Assembly: GCA_963556495.2 (NCBI GenBank)
Contig: OY747707.1
Coordinates: forward strand, 29,551,371-29,615,370
Length of the DNA: 64,000 nt
Reading direction: 5' to 3'
DNA from: Valencia hispanica
Taxonomy: Eukaryota > Chordata > Actinopteri > Cyprinodontiformes > Valenciidae
Positions 11,426 through 22,620 of this stretch are shown here, one piece after another. Positions within the stretch are counted from its first letter, which is position 1, and each line of letters starts with the position of its first letter. A program made the translations under genes and the position numbers. The notes below the pieces were generated by a model that was given only the letters and a program-made list of their open reading frames with translations, ran no database searches and had not been told where the DNA came from.

Positions 11426-12756
11426 CTATAATTATGCCACCTTTCCCTATGTAGTTTGACTGGAATACTCAATGGTGAATAATTAATCTACATTATTCAG
11501 TGGTTAATAGTTGGAGCCTGCATATACGCCACCAAAATAGTGCTCTGTAGAGACTGTTAATAATGTTTAACACGCAGCAATGATCCAAGAGTGCAGGAAA
11601 AATCCCATAAAAAAGCTTTTGGAAACTCAAAACTTGTCTCATATTAAAAAACTCTGCAGCAACTTATTTTTGTATAATGAGGGACATGTCAGCACTCTAC
11701 TGAGATCCATGTACTTAAAGGAGACTTGACAGCTTAAACACTAGCCCACCTCGGAGACAATTTAGTTTGTCATTGCAGGGACAAATTAGCTGGTGTTTCA
11801 GCTCAGTGGAAGCCTTTTATATTTTTGAGCAAGAAGCTTCTCACATGTGACTTGAAAAGACCACCTCAAGACCAGTGACAAGAAACTGCGGGCCTCAAAG
11901 GAAGAGTGCTGCAGACAGACTGACACTCTGCATGATCATTAGATAATAAACTGAGGCCAGACTAAGTGACAGGGCCAATAACAGATAGGGCATGACAATT
12001 ATTTGTGGATGCGAGGACTAGCAGCAAGCGGTTTGAACTAAAGCCTCTGAGAAAACTCAGGCCTCCCTTGGGGAGGCGAGGGAGAAAATATCTTGGCAAC
12101 ATTGTCAGCTATCATGGATGACATCTCACAACCTCCATATAGACCCCTGGGTCCAGAAGGCAGATCTTGGTTTGGCAGTCAGCATTTATAAGCGATTTAT
12201 AAAAGGCACACACAACATGTCTTTCCCCACATAAACATAGTGACTGTAGCACCGCCTACTCAATCTGTTCAAATTCAAGACATATTTACACTCAATTTGT
12301 ACCCCTTAAATTTTTCTGAATACTAACAATACAATTTCAAAAATAATTTACATCTCTTAGGTTTTAAAATTTTTAAAATCAGGTAAGCTTTTTAACCCCC
12401 CCCATTTTTCCCTATTTTTCAGCCACAAAAAACCTTATCATCTTTTCAGACTAACATGTCAAAATTTCACCCAGCTTGACTCTAGCAACTTTTCATCTTA
12501 TCTGTGATGGCCTCTGGAAACTCCTCAGAAGCCCCTATAGCACCCTGGACTCAGTGGAGAGCTGTTATCATCGCAAGCATGTAGGCTGACTCTATCTGAT
12601 TAAAAGCAGAGCTTCATAATTTCCAATTGACTTATTTCATGTGTGCGTGTTGCCTTTTGCTTCAAAATTTAAAGATATGTTGTACATATCCTTATTTGTT
12701 TAACTGAGTATGTATCTGAATATAGTTGCCTTGGTAATTTAGTTACTCTATACAGA
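11426..12756. other. Non-coding DNA, nothing recognised
   Basis: Mostly unique-looking sequence with a C7 run near 12,400. No coding or RNA signature is seen. Confidence 0.45.
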
Positions 12757-12960
12757 ATAGAATAGAATAGAATAGAATAGAATAGAATAATCCTTTATTT
12801 CTTGCTTGGGGGAGAAATTTTATTTTAATAGAAGAAAAGAGGTAGGCTAATGTAAGTGCACAGGTGCAGCTGTGCAGTTGCTTTACTAAATTTGTACATA
12901 AACAGGCAATGTACAAGAATATGAAAACTTGTGTAAGCAACAAGGGGAATGTAAATAGTT
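12757..12960 (-). repeat. (AATAG)n microsatellite fused to a LINE 3' end
   Basis: Six or more AATAG units at 12,757-12,789 are followed by TCCTTTATTTCTTGCTTGGG, the reverse-strand 3' end of a LINE type that carries pentanucleotide tails. The LINE sequence fades by about 12,960. Confidence 0.6.
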
Positions 12961-13615
12961 TCCGACTTGTTGGGAGAGATGTTGATTACACAGAGATGTT
13001 ATACACTCCTATTTACCTTATGATACATTGAACATGTATTATTTGATTACCTGGCAATTGTTTATGAAGTAATGAAGATACTCTGATGACACCTGGTGGT
13101 CCATGTGCAGCATCTGAGGTGATGTGCAAAAAGAACAAGACAAAAGATCATTAACAAAAAATGGAGTATTGGAGTTAAAGACAAACTTAAGAAATATTTG
13201 TGGTGATAAAATAATTTAAGTTATATCTCTGTAATAACCTTTTTCATAAATGTTAGGATAAACACTGAAAGTCATCATATAGTGGTGTAAAAATATGTTT
13301 TGATGGCAAAATGATATACTTAATATAGACAAGTAGAAAAACAAAATCACTGTACTTTAAATAGAAACTGCATGTTGAAAAATATGTGGTTTGTCAAGTA
13401 TTTCTTTGTTGTTACATGCCTCTTGGAAATAAATCTTAAACCCTTTAAGACATTTTATTGCCCTTTACATGTTGCCACATTTGTAAAGAAATTTGTGAGT
13501 TGATCAAGTTAAGTACCCATGCAAAAAATAGCAAAACCTCTCTGCCGGTGCCACAAACTTTAATCTGCTTTGTTTCTATACAGGATAAGATGACTGATGT
13601 TTGAAGAAACAAGAC
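12961..13615. other. AT-rich non-coding DNA
   Basis: No open frame, repeat family or RNA gene is recognised here. Confidence 0.5.
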
Positions 13616-13940
13616 ATATTAGCAATTTAACAGTTTATTCAACAAACAGGCTTCTCAGTAATGCATGGGAGAACCAAACACAATCATGACACCTCCTCCT
13701 CATGTTGGTCACCAAATTGGTCACACATGCTGTTGGCATCTGATTCTTCAAACAAGCAAACAAATGTGGCCATGTTGGTCACTTCGGAAAAAACTGTATG
13801 CCAAAGAAAATCCTGCAACAGTTCAAAAGAATTGTAACTGGTTGCAGAATCTCATCTCGATATATCTCAGCATTCAGATTGCGTTTAGAGAAACCTTATT
13901 TTCCCTGAGGGAGATGTTGCCCCACACCATCACACTTTAA
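13616..13940 (-). mobile_element. Possible Tc1/mariner transposase relic
   Basis: CTCCTCCTCATGTTGG and TTGCCCCACACCATCACAC resemble the antisense of Tc1-type transposase regions (the CCACACCATCA words recur in the relics at 20,430 and 22,545). Divergence is heavy and no protein motif survives. Confidence 0.3.
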
Positions 13941-13996
13941 AATCTACACCCTGCTCTCTTATATTTGACTTGCTCTCAGGTATTAATGAGTTGAAT

Positions 13997-14120
13997 TGGA
14001 CTGGAAGATTCTTTTTAGGACTTGGACTTGGACTTGTCCTGTAGGACCTAACGACTTGACTTGGACTCGACTTGGAATAATCCTATGTGACTTGAACTTG
14101 AGAGATAGTGACTTGAGTAC
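13997..14120. repeat. Degenerate GACTTG hexamer repeat
   Basis: Repeated units of GGACTTG, GACTTG and ACTTGA fill about 120 bp. The best run is GGACTTGGACTTGGACTTG near 14,018-14,036. It looks like a decayed minisatellite. Confidence 0.8.
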
Positions 14121-15084
14121 ACTGGTGACCAGGCAAAATATATTTAACAATACAACCAATTTAAAACTGATTTATCTCCATTCTATGCATTCTAACATAC
14201 AAAAGGTTATAGAGTACCATCTATTAGCAATGAAATGTTTCTCTCCATAAGCATTCAAACAGATAAGAGGTTGTACATCCCTATCAGTATCATTGGTGTG
14301 GCTTGATACAAGTTGGATAACCAGTGGAACTGCACAAGTAACAACACTAAAGGAACATTTCTGCATATAGATGTTGCTCAGTAGTATGCACTTTACAGAT
14401 GTAATGAGATACAAACTGTCAAAATGCTAATAAATAATTAACACCGGTACTACCATTTATATGATTGGAAGCCTGCTCAGAGACTTCTAAAGGGAAACAC
14501 ATATTGGCGGTTTACACCCCAATAAAAAAAATACTCCTCTATTATTTAATTTGTTATGAAACACACAGCAGCAGCTTCTGGTTGATGGTCAGTGCTCCAA
14601 GGCAGCTATCCTTTTCAAACCTGTACTATTAAGCAAAGTCGAAGCTAAATAAAGCATTAACACAAATACCACTACTTTCTGGCTCCTGTATCTGTTCCTC
14701 CTCTGAGCTGCTTTGGTATTTTGTCTTCAACTGTTGTATTGTAGCCTCATTTATGTTGGGAAAATTGTTCAAAATGGATTGATATCTTGTGGTAGGCAAA
14801 GACACCTGCATAAATATTTAAAGGCATTTTGAAAATTCCACAGTTCTGTTCTAAAGCTTCAAATATTTGTTAACAGCATAATTTGAAGCATCTCAAAAGA
14901 TGCACAAGTTGGTAAATTCCTGTACGTACAACTGAAAACTCTGTAAATCTGACTTTCGAGAATAAAACAGGCAATGAAAACCCAAAATAATGCTCTGATT
15001 GAAAAAGAGACTATACCTGGACCAGTGTTCTTGTCTGTCTGCTCAGTCATCTTGACCCCCCTCTTGGTAATGGAAGATTGCTGC
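14121..15084. other. Non-coding DNA, nothing recognised
   Basis: Short minus-strand open frames (14,629-14,811 and 14,859-15,155) have no recognised domain; the second runs into the LINE remnant below. Confidence 0.4.
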
Positions 15085-15757
15085 TCATACTGAGCAGAGT
15101 TCTGCTGGAGGTTTCTTCCCAATAAAAGCAAATTGTTTCTTTTTACTGTTGCCACATGCTAACTGAACTGTGCACCTATCCATTGTCTATACTGCTTACC
15201 CTTTACAGGGTCACAGGGTTCCAGGTACCTGTCTCCAGCAGTCAATGGGCGAGAGGCAGGGTACAACCTGGACAGGTCACCAGTCCATTGCAGGACAATA
15301 TAGAGACACAGAGGACAAACAACCATGCATGCACACATTCACACCCAAGGCCAATTTATATAAACCAATTAACCTAACAGTCATGTTTTGGACTGTGGGG
15401 GGTAGCCAGAGTACCCGCCGGAACCCACTCATGCACAGGGAGAACATGCAAACTCTTTGCAGAAAGACCCCAGACCAGGATTCGGACCCAGGACCTTTTT
15501 GCTGCAAGGCAACAGTACGACCCACTGCAACATTGTGCAGCACGGGATGAACTGCTACAATGTCAAACACTCAATGTAGTTTGTCGGGTTTCCTTAAATA
15601 GATAACGTTTTACTAGTTGGCAAAAAAAAAAAAAAAAAAATCATTTGTTATGACAAGGATTAAATTTGACTTTTTAAATAAGCATTTTTGCTTTTTAAAG
15701 TGTCTTAAGGTGGCCTTTGTTGTGAATTGATCCTGTATTAAACTGAATTGAATTGAG
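15085..15757 (+). repeat. LINE 3' untranslated end (family L-A), interrupted
   Basis: The left piece (15,085-15,165, CTGCTGGAGGTTTCTTCC to TGTTGCCACATGCT) and the right piece (15,580-15,757, GGGTTTCCTTAAATAGATA to AACTGAATTGAATTGAG) match consecutive parts of the LINE end at 39,190-39,465. The intervening 370 bp is repeat R1. The LINE was therefore there first and R1 entered later, or R1 marks a recombination junction. Confidence 0.75.
15178..15545 (+). repeat. Dispersed repeat family R1, copy 4, nested in a LINE end
   Basis: This copy carries GGGTCACAGGGTTCCAGG, GGGCGAGAGGCAGGGTACAA, CTGGACAGGTCACCAGTC, GTTTTGGACTGTGGGGGG and ACCCAGGACCTTTTTGCTGC. It is nearly full length relative to copy 2 and interrupts LINE 3' sequence. 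Confidence 0.85.
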
Positions 15758-18700
15758 TAATAGCAACAAAACAACTGATTCAGTGGATAATTGTAAATCA
15801 AATCTTGATACTGCTGTGAAAAGATATCTGAAATAATAGCATGAAAATAACAAATATTTAACAACTGTCATCACTCAAATCTATGTTCTGAGTATCCATA
15901 TTTAATCCGTGACTAGGACAATTTCCTTTGTTTACATGCACAGCCAGGAGTAAAATAGTAAGCTACTTTGATGTAGTGAAGTTTCAGAAACATTAGTTGT
16001 AATCTTTTAAGGCATAATATGATAGCCATTATTATACATTAAAATTACCCCAATTTTTATCACTAATTCTGATGTTATACTACTACAGGAAAACATATGG
16101 TTGGCAATTAAAAAAAACATGTAACTTTATCTCAAACCACAAGGGGTCACTCTTGACTAAGGAAAGAATTTTGTAAGCCACCCCTCACTGTTGGGTTGCT
16201 TTGTGTATCACTGTCACAGACATTAGATATGGAAACATTAAATGCTAAACCCAATTATGACTGAATGATGAGAACAATAACAGAATTATAACTGAATCAT
16301 GGACAAAGTCCAGAAGCTGTTATGTGATTAAATGCTCACTGCAAATATTGATGTCCAGATTTCCGGTAAATGTCTTTTTTAAAAGGCAACAATGCAGACC
16401 ATTTATAGAATAAATTTTCCCTTTCACGTCTGTCATATTTTAGCACGTCAGGAAAATGCTTCCCCTAATTCGATTTAACTCAGATATTTGTATTTTTTTG
16501 TTTTTCATTTTACACCTCAGCAAAAAAAATGATATGGTTGTTTGTGGGGGAAAATTCCTCTGCTTAATTAGCATTTAGATATTTTAGCAATTAGATAACA
16601 AGAAGCATAAAATCAAATATTCTCATTTGGTTGATAAATAATATGAAGGCAACAACTTGAAGATGCTTTGTTTGTGCAGATCAAAAGGGCTGCGTGAGAG
16701 CACACCTACTTACTGTTTTGACAACTCCTGCCCGAGGCTGATGGGAGCAAGATAAAGTCTTGACATGCTCACAAAGGTCAATTGCTGTGTGGTGCCTGAA
16801 TGTACCCGGATACAAGGAGGGCATCCTTTCTTATTAATTAAATACAATCCACCTTATCTTGGCTCCTCATGCTGACAAGACTCAATGTGAAAACCAAAGC
16901 CAACTTATCCTTAGATGACAGATCAAATGCTGATGATTAAACAAATAAACAAACAGATTGACTTGCATATCTGGAATAAACAGCCCTAAAAGGACAGCAA
17001 AACCCACACTTGCAATCTCAGTCAGAAATCTCAGAGGGTTTTATCTTTGGCTGGGATGACTCGGAGTCGAAGGTAATTACCTTTGTCATTGAGGTCATTT
17101 TGCTACAAAATGGAATAGTCTGGGGATTTGAACTCACATTTAACCGAGCTGGAGCGAAAGATACTGGATGATCGGATGGTGTTAAATCTGTCAGGAAAGG
17201 AGTGAGCCAATGCACAGAAGTATTTCCATTGTGCAATTACTGCCACTTCGAAGTGTGAAAATCAAGATTTGACAGTTTTGCCTTCTTTTTTTAGGGGTGA
17301 GTAACGGTTTCAAAATTAAATTCTAACAAAGAGCTCCTCTGATTGTGGAGTGTCGACACTTTGGTGACTTTGCTCTTGCCCCTCCCCCTTTTCAGCAACC
17401 TTCCCCTCAGAAACAGGTTGCTGCAGAATTCCCCAAAGAGAAGAGACAAACGGCGGATTGTAAAAGTGTGGCAGCGGGGGTACTTGAGCTTTATTTAGCT
17501 ATGTGCCTTTAATTCACGTGGGGATTGGATGCAATGCCGTTTGTTCCTAACCACAACATTAAAAAGACGGAGGCCCCGCTATGATGTTGCCACGGTAACG
17601 CACATTGTGCCTTTAATGACAGCCTCTGCTCGCGCGTCTTTTGCCTGATCATTTGCTGCCCTGATGGCAACCTAACTTCCACTGCGCCGACACTGCGTGT
17701 TAATAAGTTCCGGGGCTGCATGTGCATCTCTCACTCATTTTCTGTGCATTTGAGTAATCCAAAACATTGTGTGCCTCTCATTTATTTACACAAAAATAAT
17801 TACCTCACTGTGTGTGCTTGAATGCATGTCGTGTCAGAGCACACTTGTATGTGCAAGCCTGGGTGCATGCGTGTGTCAACATGTGTTGCTGTTGCTTAGT
17901 ATTACGCCCATGTTCCGCACCAGTGAGGATAATTCAGCTGACCATCACCTCTCGTGCTCCCGTGTGGATTTAGCTATAAAGCCTGGAAAAGCACTGGCTG
18001 AGACGACATAAACAGCATGAGTATTTCCATCACGTTTATCAGACCATCCACCATCCAAATGGTTATGGAGTTGCTTTCATTTTCAGCTCATATTTGTATA
18101 GCCGTAGGCAACAACCCAGAGTAATACCTTGTGGCAGGCAGGGCCCAGGCGAATGTACATCACCAATGTATTAATGTCTTTACTCAATTAAGGTGATAGT
18201 GCGATGCTTGCGATATGTTATTCCAATTAATAGGCACAGATTTCTTGCTGCCATTCATAATCAATATTTCATCTAACATGAATAGAAACAGGAACATGTG
18301 CCAGCGTATTCATCTCTCCTGAATTATCTCTATAAGATGACGGCCCGTACATGCCTAATTGCAAATTCAAAAGGATGAGGGGATAATAACTTCTGCGTCT
18401 ACATGCACTTGCACCTCTAAATGTGTGTGAGGATGTGCAGCCGGCAACTCTTAGATTTTCTGAAAATAGAGGCAAATTTTCATTTCCAAATCTTAATCAC
18501 CCTATTAAGTCATTTAGAGGCTGCCACTAAGAATGTTTTAAAAAGCTCATTCTGTTCATCTTCGAGCTGGGCTCCCATGGACTTTATTCGTTGTTACCTT
18601 AAGGCATCCATGTACATTTGTGGGGTCCCTTTTGCAGGGCCGTTGCTAGACATAAAGCCATACCAGGCATATGATCCAAATATAAATAAAATCCAATTGA

Positions 18701-18896
18701 ACCTCTGAATAAAACATATTTAGGTAACATGGGCAATTTACACCTTGAAAATAGGTATTTGGAAATAAGTTTCTCTAATGAAATAAAGGAAATTAAAATA
18801 ATTTGACTCCCCAGCCTCATGAGTATCCAACAACCTGCAGGTGTGGACTTCACCTCCCATGCGCTCTACATGAGGCTTTCATACATGCATGAGGCT
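15758..18896. other. Repeat-poor block, candidate conserved non-coding DNA
   Basis: No repeat family was recognised. The parts at about 17,000-17,260, 17,560-17,660 and 18,020-18,760 have mixed composition, CpGs and homeodomain-like ATTA words. Open frames here are short and lack domain signals. The regulatory idea is inference only, because conservation cannot be checked from one sequence. Confidence 0.3.
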
Positions 18897-18997
18897 AAAC
18901 TTTAGGAGAGGTTGTGCCTTTGAAAGGAAATTCTGCTCGTGCTACTAAAATACTTTTGACTGTTTGGAGGGGGAGCCTAAAGCCTGCCATGAGAGCA

Positions 18998-19041
18998 ATC
19001 TGCTGAGCAAAAAGTAAATCAAAGCCGTTTGCTCAGCAGAT
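18998..19041. repeat. Perfect 14-bp hairpin
   Basis: ATCTGCTGAGCAAA at 18,998-19,011 is the exact reverse complement of TTTGCTCAGCAGAT at 19,028-19,041, with a 16-nt loop. It lies just inside the left terminal inverted repeat of the element above. Confidence 0.97.
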
Positions 19042-19065
19042 AGCTTGCTATGTGCGACTAATTTT

Positions 19066-19151
19066 CAGTGAGTTTTCTGCCACATGAGGCGTTGAGGTGA
19101 AAATCAAACAGGTTTGATATTTTTCGCCTCATGAGACAAAAAAACTCACTG
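19066..19151. repeat. Nested multi-stem palindrome
   Basis: There are three concentric stems: CAGTGAGTTTT (19,066-19,076) with AAAACTCACTG (19,141-19,151); CATGAGGCG (19,083-19,091) with CGCCTCATG (19,125-19,133); and TCAAAC (19,104-19,109) with GTTTGA (19,112-19,117) around a 2-nt turn. The 86-bp unit could extrude as a long hairpin. Confidence 0.95.
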
Positions 19152-19240
19152 TGTGCTGACGGCGCATATTCAAGTGACCAATCAAAATGCGTTCTCCGCT
19201 CACATGATTCAAAGATGGCAGCCCCCTGTTTTCACAGTAC

Positions 19241-19397
19241 CTTTCTGTTCCAATTTTGCAGCCAGCTCGCTGTATGCCTGCTCGCGTTTGTCCCTGTTCT
19301 TGAAATCTGAGGAGCTGACATTGTATAAACAGGTGTAGTCTGGCCAAATTTCCACGGGTTTATCTTCTAAAATGTAATCTTCTCTGTGGGCTGCCAT
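19241..19397 (-). pseudogene. MADF-domain first-exon fragment inside the TIR element
   Basis: On the minus strand an ATG at 19,397 in good context (CCAAGATGG) opens 52 codons that end at an AAG/GTACTG splice-donor-like site (GT at 19,240-19,239). The peptide includes VEIWPDYTCLYNVSSSDFKN and then RDKREQAYSELAAKL. This fits the MADF (Adf-1-type, Myb/SANT-related) DNA-binding fold: an aromatic-hydrophobic first helix, C-L-Y, D-F/Y-K-N-R, R-E-x-A-Y/W and E-x-A-x-x-L. MADF proteins bind DNA in the nucleus, and several DNA-transposon groups encode them as accessory proteins. No second exon or acceptor is seen before the element ends, so it is probably a stranded exon of a deleted transposon gene. 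A host exon captured by the element is the alternative. Confidence 0.65.
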
Positions 19398-19999
19398 CTT
19401 GGAGTCATGTGAGCGGAGACTGCATTTTGACTGAAGGGTCAGTGAGATTTTTTCATAGGAGTTCACCAAACAGGACATTACTTTTGACATTCTACGAAAA
19501 GAAAAAAAAAACTCATATTGAATGTCATAATTTATTCTGCTAGTTTTTCTTTCATAAATGTAAATTTATCAAATGCAAACCTCTGTTTTACACCTTCCTC
19601 AAAGAACTGAAACGCATCTTCTTCTTCACTTTCTTTAATGGAGAAAAGCACAGCAACTGCTTCAAAGGATATATGAACTTATTGTTAACTTTTTACCCCA
19701 AGTATTTTTTTTTCAATTATTATTGTTTTTATTTTTTCATTGCTTGAATGTTAGTTTTGCTATTTTCCTGGCTGTCTGGCCTCACCAAAGTCTTTTTTTC
19801 TTTATTTGACAAATCCCATTTTCTTGTATTTTTAAACCGTGGAGAAATAAAATCTAACTGATCCTGTGGGCGTTACTGATTAAAAAGACCAATTACACAG
19901 GGTCAGAGCCGACCTTAGGCTCCCCCTCCAAACAGTCAAAATTCTTTTAGTAGCGCGAGCACAGTTTCCTTTCGATGGCACAGCATCTCCTAGTTTAAC

Positions 20000-20214
20000 T
20001 TAGAAGTTTAACTTCACGCGTGTATGAAAGCTTCAAGCGTGTTGTTGGATACTCGTGAGATGAATTCTGCACGCTTGCCTTGTTGAATATGTGCAGGTAA
20101 GCATCAAAAATCTCACTTGTGATTTTTGACTGAAATATAATTCCATAGATGCGTCTTTTACAACCCCCTGAATGACTTTTTTTTTCAGCCACGTTCAAGG
20201 ATTTCCAGGCATGA
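20000..20214. other. Short non-coding spacer
   Basis: Nothing is recognised between the MADF element and the Tc1 relic that follows. Confidence 0.5.
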
Positions 20215-21810
20215 ATGACCCGTCTCAGGTCATTCCATAGAATTTTAATTGGATTTAAACTTAGACTTTAACTTCAAATCCTTCATTTTTTTGAGTCATT
20301 AAGATTTGGACTTGCTGGTTTGCTTTGGAGCTTTGTCCTGTTGAATAACCCACTCTTCATTAGGATTTTCTAATACAAGGCAGAATTCACGCCTCCCTCA
20401 GTTACAACAAGTCTTGAAGCAGCAAAGCAGCTCTAGACCATCACTCTACAACCACCATGTTTGACTGTCGGTATAATGGTCTTCTATTTTTATGCAGTAT
20501 TAGTTTTACTTAAGGTGTAGCAGGTTGCACATTTTCCAAGAATGTCCAACAGAACAGTTTTCCAACAGTCTTGGGTATAATCAGTATGGTTTTTTGGCAA
20601 GTGTTAGATACGCCTTTGTTTTCTGTTTGATCAGCAGTGGTTCTCTCATGGATGACATTTTTGTCCAGAGTCTTTGTTATTGTTAAATCATGAACAGTGA
20701 CTTTAACGCCTTCAGTGGTTTATTTGCTGTTTTGGGTTCTTTTTCAAACTTCTGGATGAGTCATTGATGTGCTTTTGAAATAATCTTGGTAGGCTAGAGT
20801 TACTTTTTCATGTTTTCTCTACTAGTGAATAACGGTTTTCACTGTGGTTGGCTAGAGTCTTAGACCATGTACACACGTAGCCGGTTTTAAAAAATCCCCC
20901 AATTATTCTCACCACCTCATTTAAAAAAACACTCCGTCCACACCTAACTGCATAAGTGTGTTGTTGAGCACATTCATAGACCTGGCAAACCTGTAGGGGG
21001 TAGTAGTTCCCCCAAACTCTATCCACTCAGAGTAACTTTCTATGTTCTAACTTTTAGAGCAGTAATTGAGCTTAAACAAGCAAGCAAAAAGCGCTTGGAC
21101 AATCGATGATGCCAACACATCTCTGAGGGCATAAATGGATGTCAGGGCTTTTTTCTCAAGGAACGTTGCGGAGCCGAAAACTCTTATTTTTGTCCACACG
21201 CAAACGCTTAAAATGGAGAAAACGTAAATCTTCACTTTGGCCGGAATTTTTGAAAAGATTTATTTTCGGTGGCATAAATCTGCGTTTTTTTGTGGATGAC
21301 AGGCTAAACCATGGAAAAATATCTTCGTTTTGTGAGATACCGGACTGCGTGTGGACAAAGCATTAACTCCTTAGTAATGTTTTTGTACCCCTTTTCCAGA
21401 CAGACAGATGTCAGCGACCTTATTTGTCATCTGTTCTTGAATTCCTTTAGTTCAGGTCCCAATGTTCAGCATTTCAATTATCTTTTAGATCACTTCAGAG
21501 AGTCAGAAAGGCTGTTTTTAATCTACTTCTTGATCCTACAGATCTGGCAGTAATCAGGCCTGAGTGTGACTTGTGAAGCTCAACAGAAGCAATGTGGCTA
21601 ATCACAGATAATTCATTATTTAACAAAGAGGGTGATTACTTTTTCACAGGCCAGGGTTTGTGTGGACATTTTTTCCCTAGTATTTGTTACCTAATTTTGT
21701 ATTTATATGGGATGTTTGGCTGATAATAACTTTGTTAGATGATTTGAAACACTTTGATGTAACAAAGAAGCAAAAACTCAATAAATCTGGAAGGGTGCAA
21801 ATACTGTTTT
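20215..21810 (-). mobile_element. Tc1-like element relic, split by a nested element
   Basis: Read on the minus strand, this is a decayed Tc1-like transposase region. Plus-strand landmarks include CTTTGTCCTGTTGAATAACC, ACCACCATGTTTGACTGT and GGTTTTCACTGTGGTTGGCT, and after the interruption CAGACAGACAGATGTCAGC, ATCTGGCAGTAATCAGGCCT and GATTACTTTTTCACAGG near the left terminal repeat. The two halves, 20,215-20,864 and 21,363-21,810, are collinear with a single element. Many indels and stops mean it is dead. Confidence 0.75.
20866..21362. mobile_element. hAT-like non-autonomous element nested in the Tc1 relic
   Basis: A 0.5-kb insert splits the Tc1 relic. Its ends are imperfect inverted repeats: left TGTACACACGTAGCCGG and right, reverse complemented, TGTCCACACGCAGTCCGG. 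Flanking CTTAGA and CTTAGT may be what remains of an 8-bp target duplication. The interior (GTCCACACGCAAACGC, GAAAACGTAAATC) is typical of a common fish hAT-derived MITE. No transposase is encoded. Confidence 0.6.
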
Positions 21811-22534
21811 CAAGGCTATGTAGACCTACATAAACGTATCTTCAACATTACCAACCATTATCAGTTGTATGGTGAAATATTTTTGAAACAATTAGCAATA
21901 AAGATGACAAACCTAGTACTTGGTATGAAGGAGACAAGAAGTGGGGGTATTGGAATAGTTTTTATTCTGCTCTTTACATTTTACCATTTCCATTACGACA
22001 TAAGGACAGTTCACGGGGGGCTCTCCATCCTAACGCATTTTACACTGGACCCATATGCCAACACAATGGCCACAAATTTCGGCAGCATTGGCATCCTATA
22101 GACATTGTCTAAGAATGCTGGCAGCACTCACATCACTGTCTCCAGGCTTACAATTAAAAATAAATTGGTCACTTCTGCCTGCACTTCAAAGTGTTAGGAG
22201 AACTGGCATGACATTGTTATTGCAAAGTTATGCTGTGTGAGACAACAGCTTTGTTGGGGGATGCTGCTCAGAGAAGCTTTGCACTTTTTCCCACATTGCA
22301 CACATTCTTTTAATGGCTCTGGAAGAGATGGCCTCTCCACCACTCTTGGCTTCATTGCAGTTTTTGTGACTAGCACAGGAGAACCAGTAGACAATTTTCT
22401 CTGGGGGTCAACAAAAGGGTGGGGTCTCTAACAAGCTTTGCTTTAGGATTGCTGTTTATATACCTCCCTCTACAATTATCATCAGCTCTCACCAGCGTTC
22501 CTGTCCCTGATAAAAAAAGAGCATTCCTAGAGCA
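21811..22534. other. Non-coding DNA, possible decayed transposon
   Basis: Sequence at 22,000-22,440 has antisense-transposase-like wording (CTGGAAGAGATGGCCTCTCC) but no surviving protein motif. Confidence 0.3.
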
Positions 22535-22620
22535 TGCTGCTGCCAACACCATGTTTCACCATCCCCATAGTGTGTTCAGGTTGAAAGGAACGAGTGTACT
22601 CTTTTGTAAAATCATGTTCC
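22535..22620 (-). mobile_element. Tc1-like transposase fragment
   Basis: GCATGCTGCTGCCAACACC and CATGTTTCACCATCCCCATA followed by GTGTGTTCAGG is the antisense of the Tc1 transposase stretch also present, on the plus strand, at about 32,270-32,330. Confidence 0.65.

Larger units (their letters stand above)
18897..19999 (-). mobile_element. TIR DNA element carrying a MADF-domain exon and subterminal hairpins
   Basis: The ends are inverted repeats of about 90 bp at roughly 80% identity: 18,897-18,986 (AAAC...TAGGAGAGG...GAAAGGAAA...GACTGTTTGGAGGGGGAGCC) against the reverse complement of about 19,905-19,994. Inside lies a second inverted pair, 19,131-19,222 against 19,389-19,457, sharing TCTCCGCTCACATGA and AAGATGGCAGCC. 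Between the inner arms sits a MADF-like exon read on the minus strand. No transposase is present, so this is a non-autonomous derivative. The accessory-protein-encoding DNA transposons (PIF/Harbinger-like groups use Myb/MADF proteins) are the likely source, but that class is inference. Confidence 0.7.

Noticed and set aside
13997..14120. CRISPR-like array from repeated GACTTG units
   Set aside because: The units are 6-7 bp with no spacers; it is a degenerate simple repeat in a eukaryotic genome.
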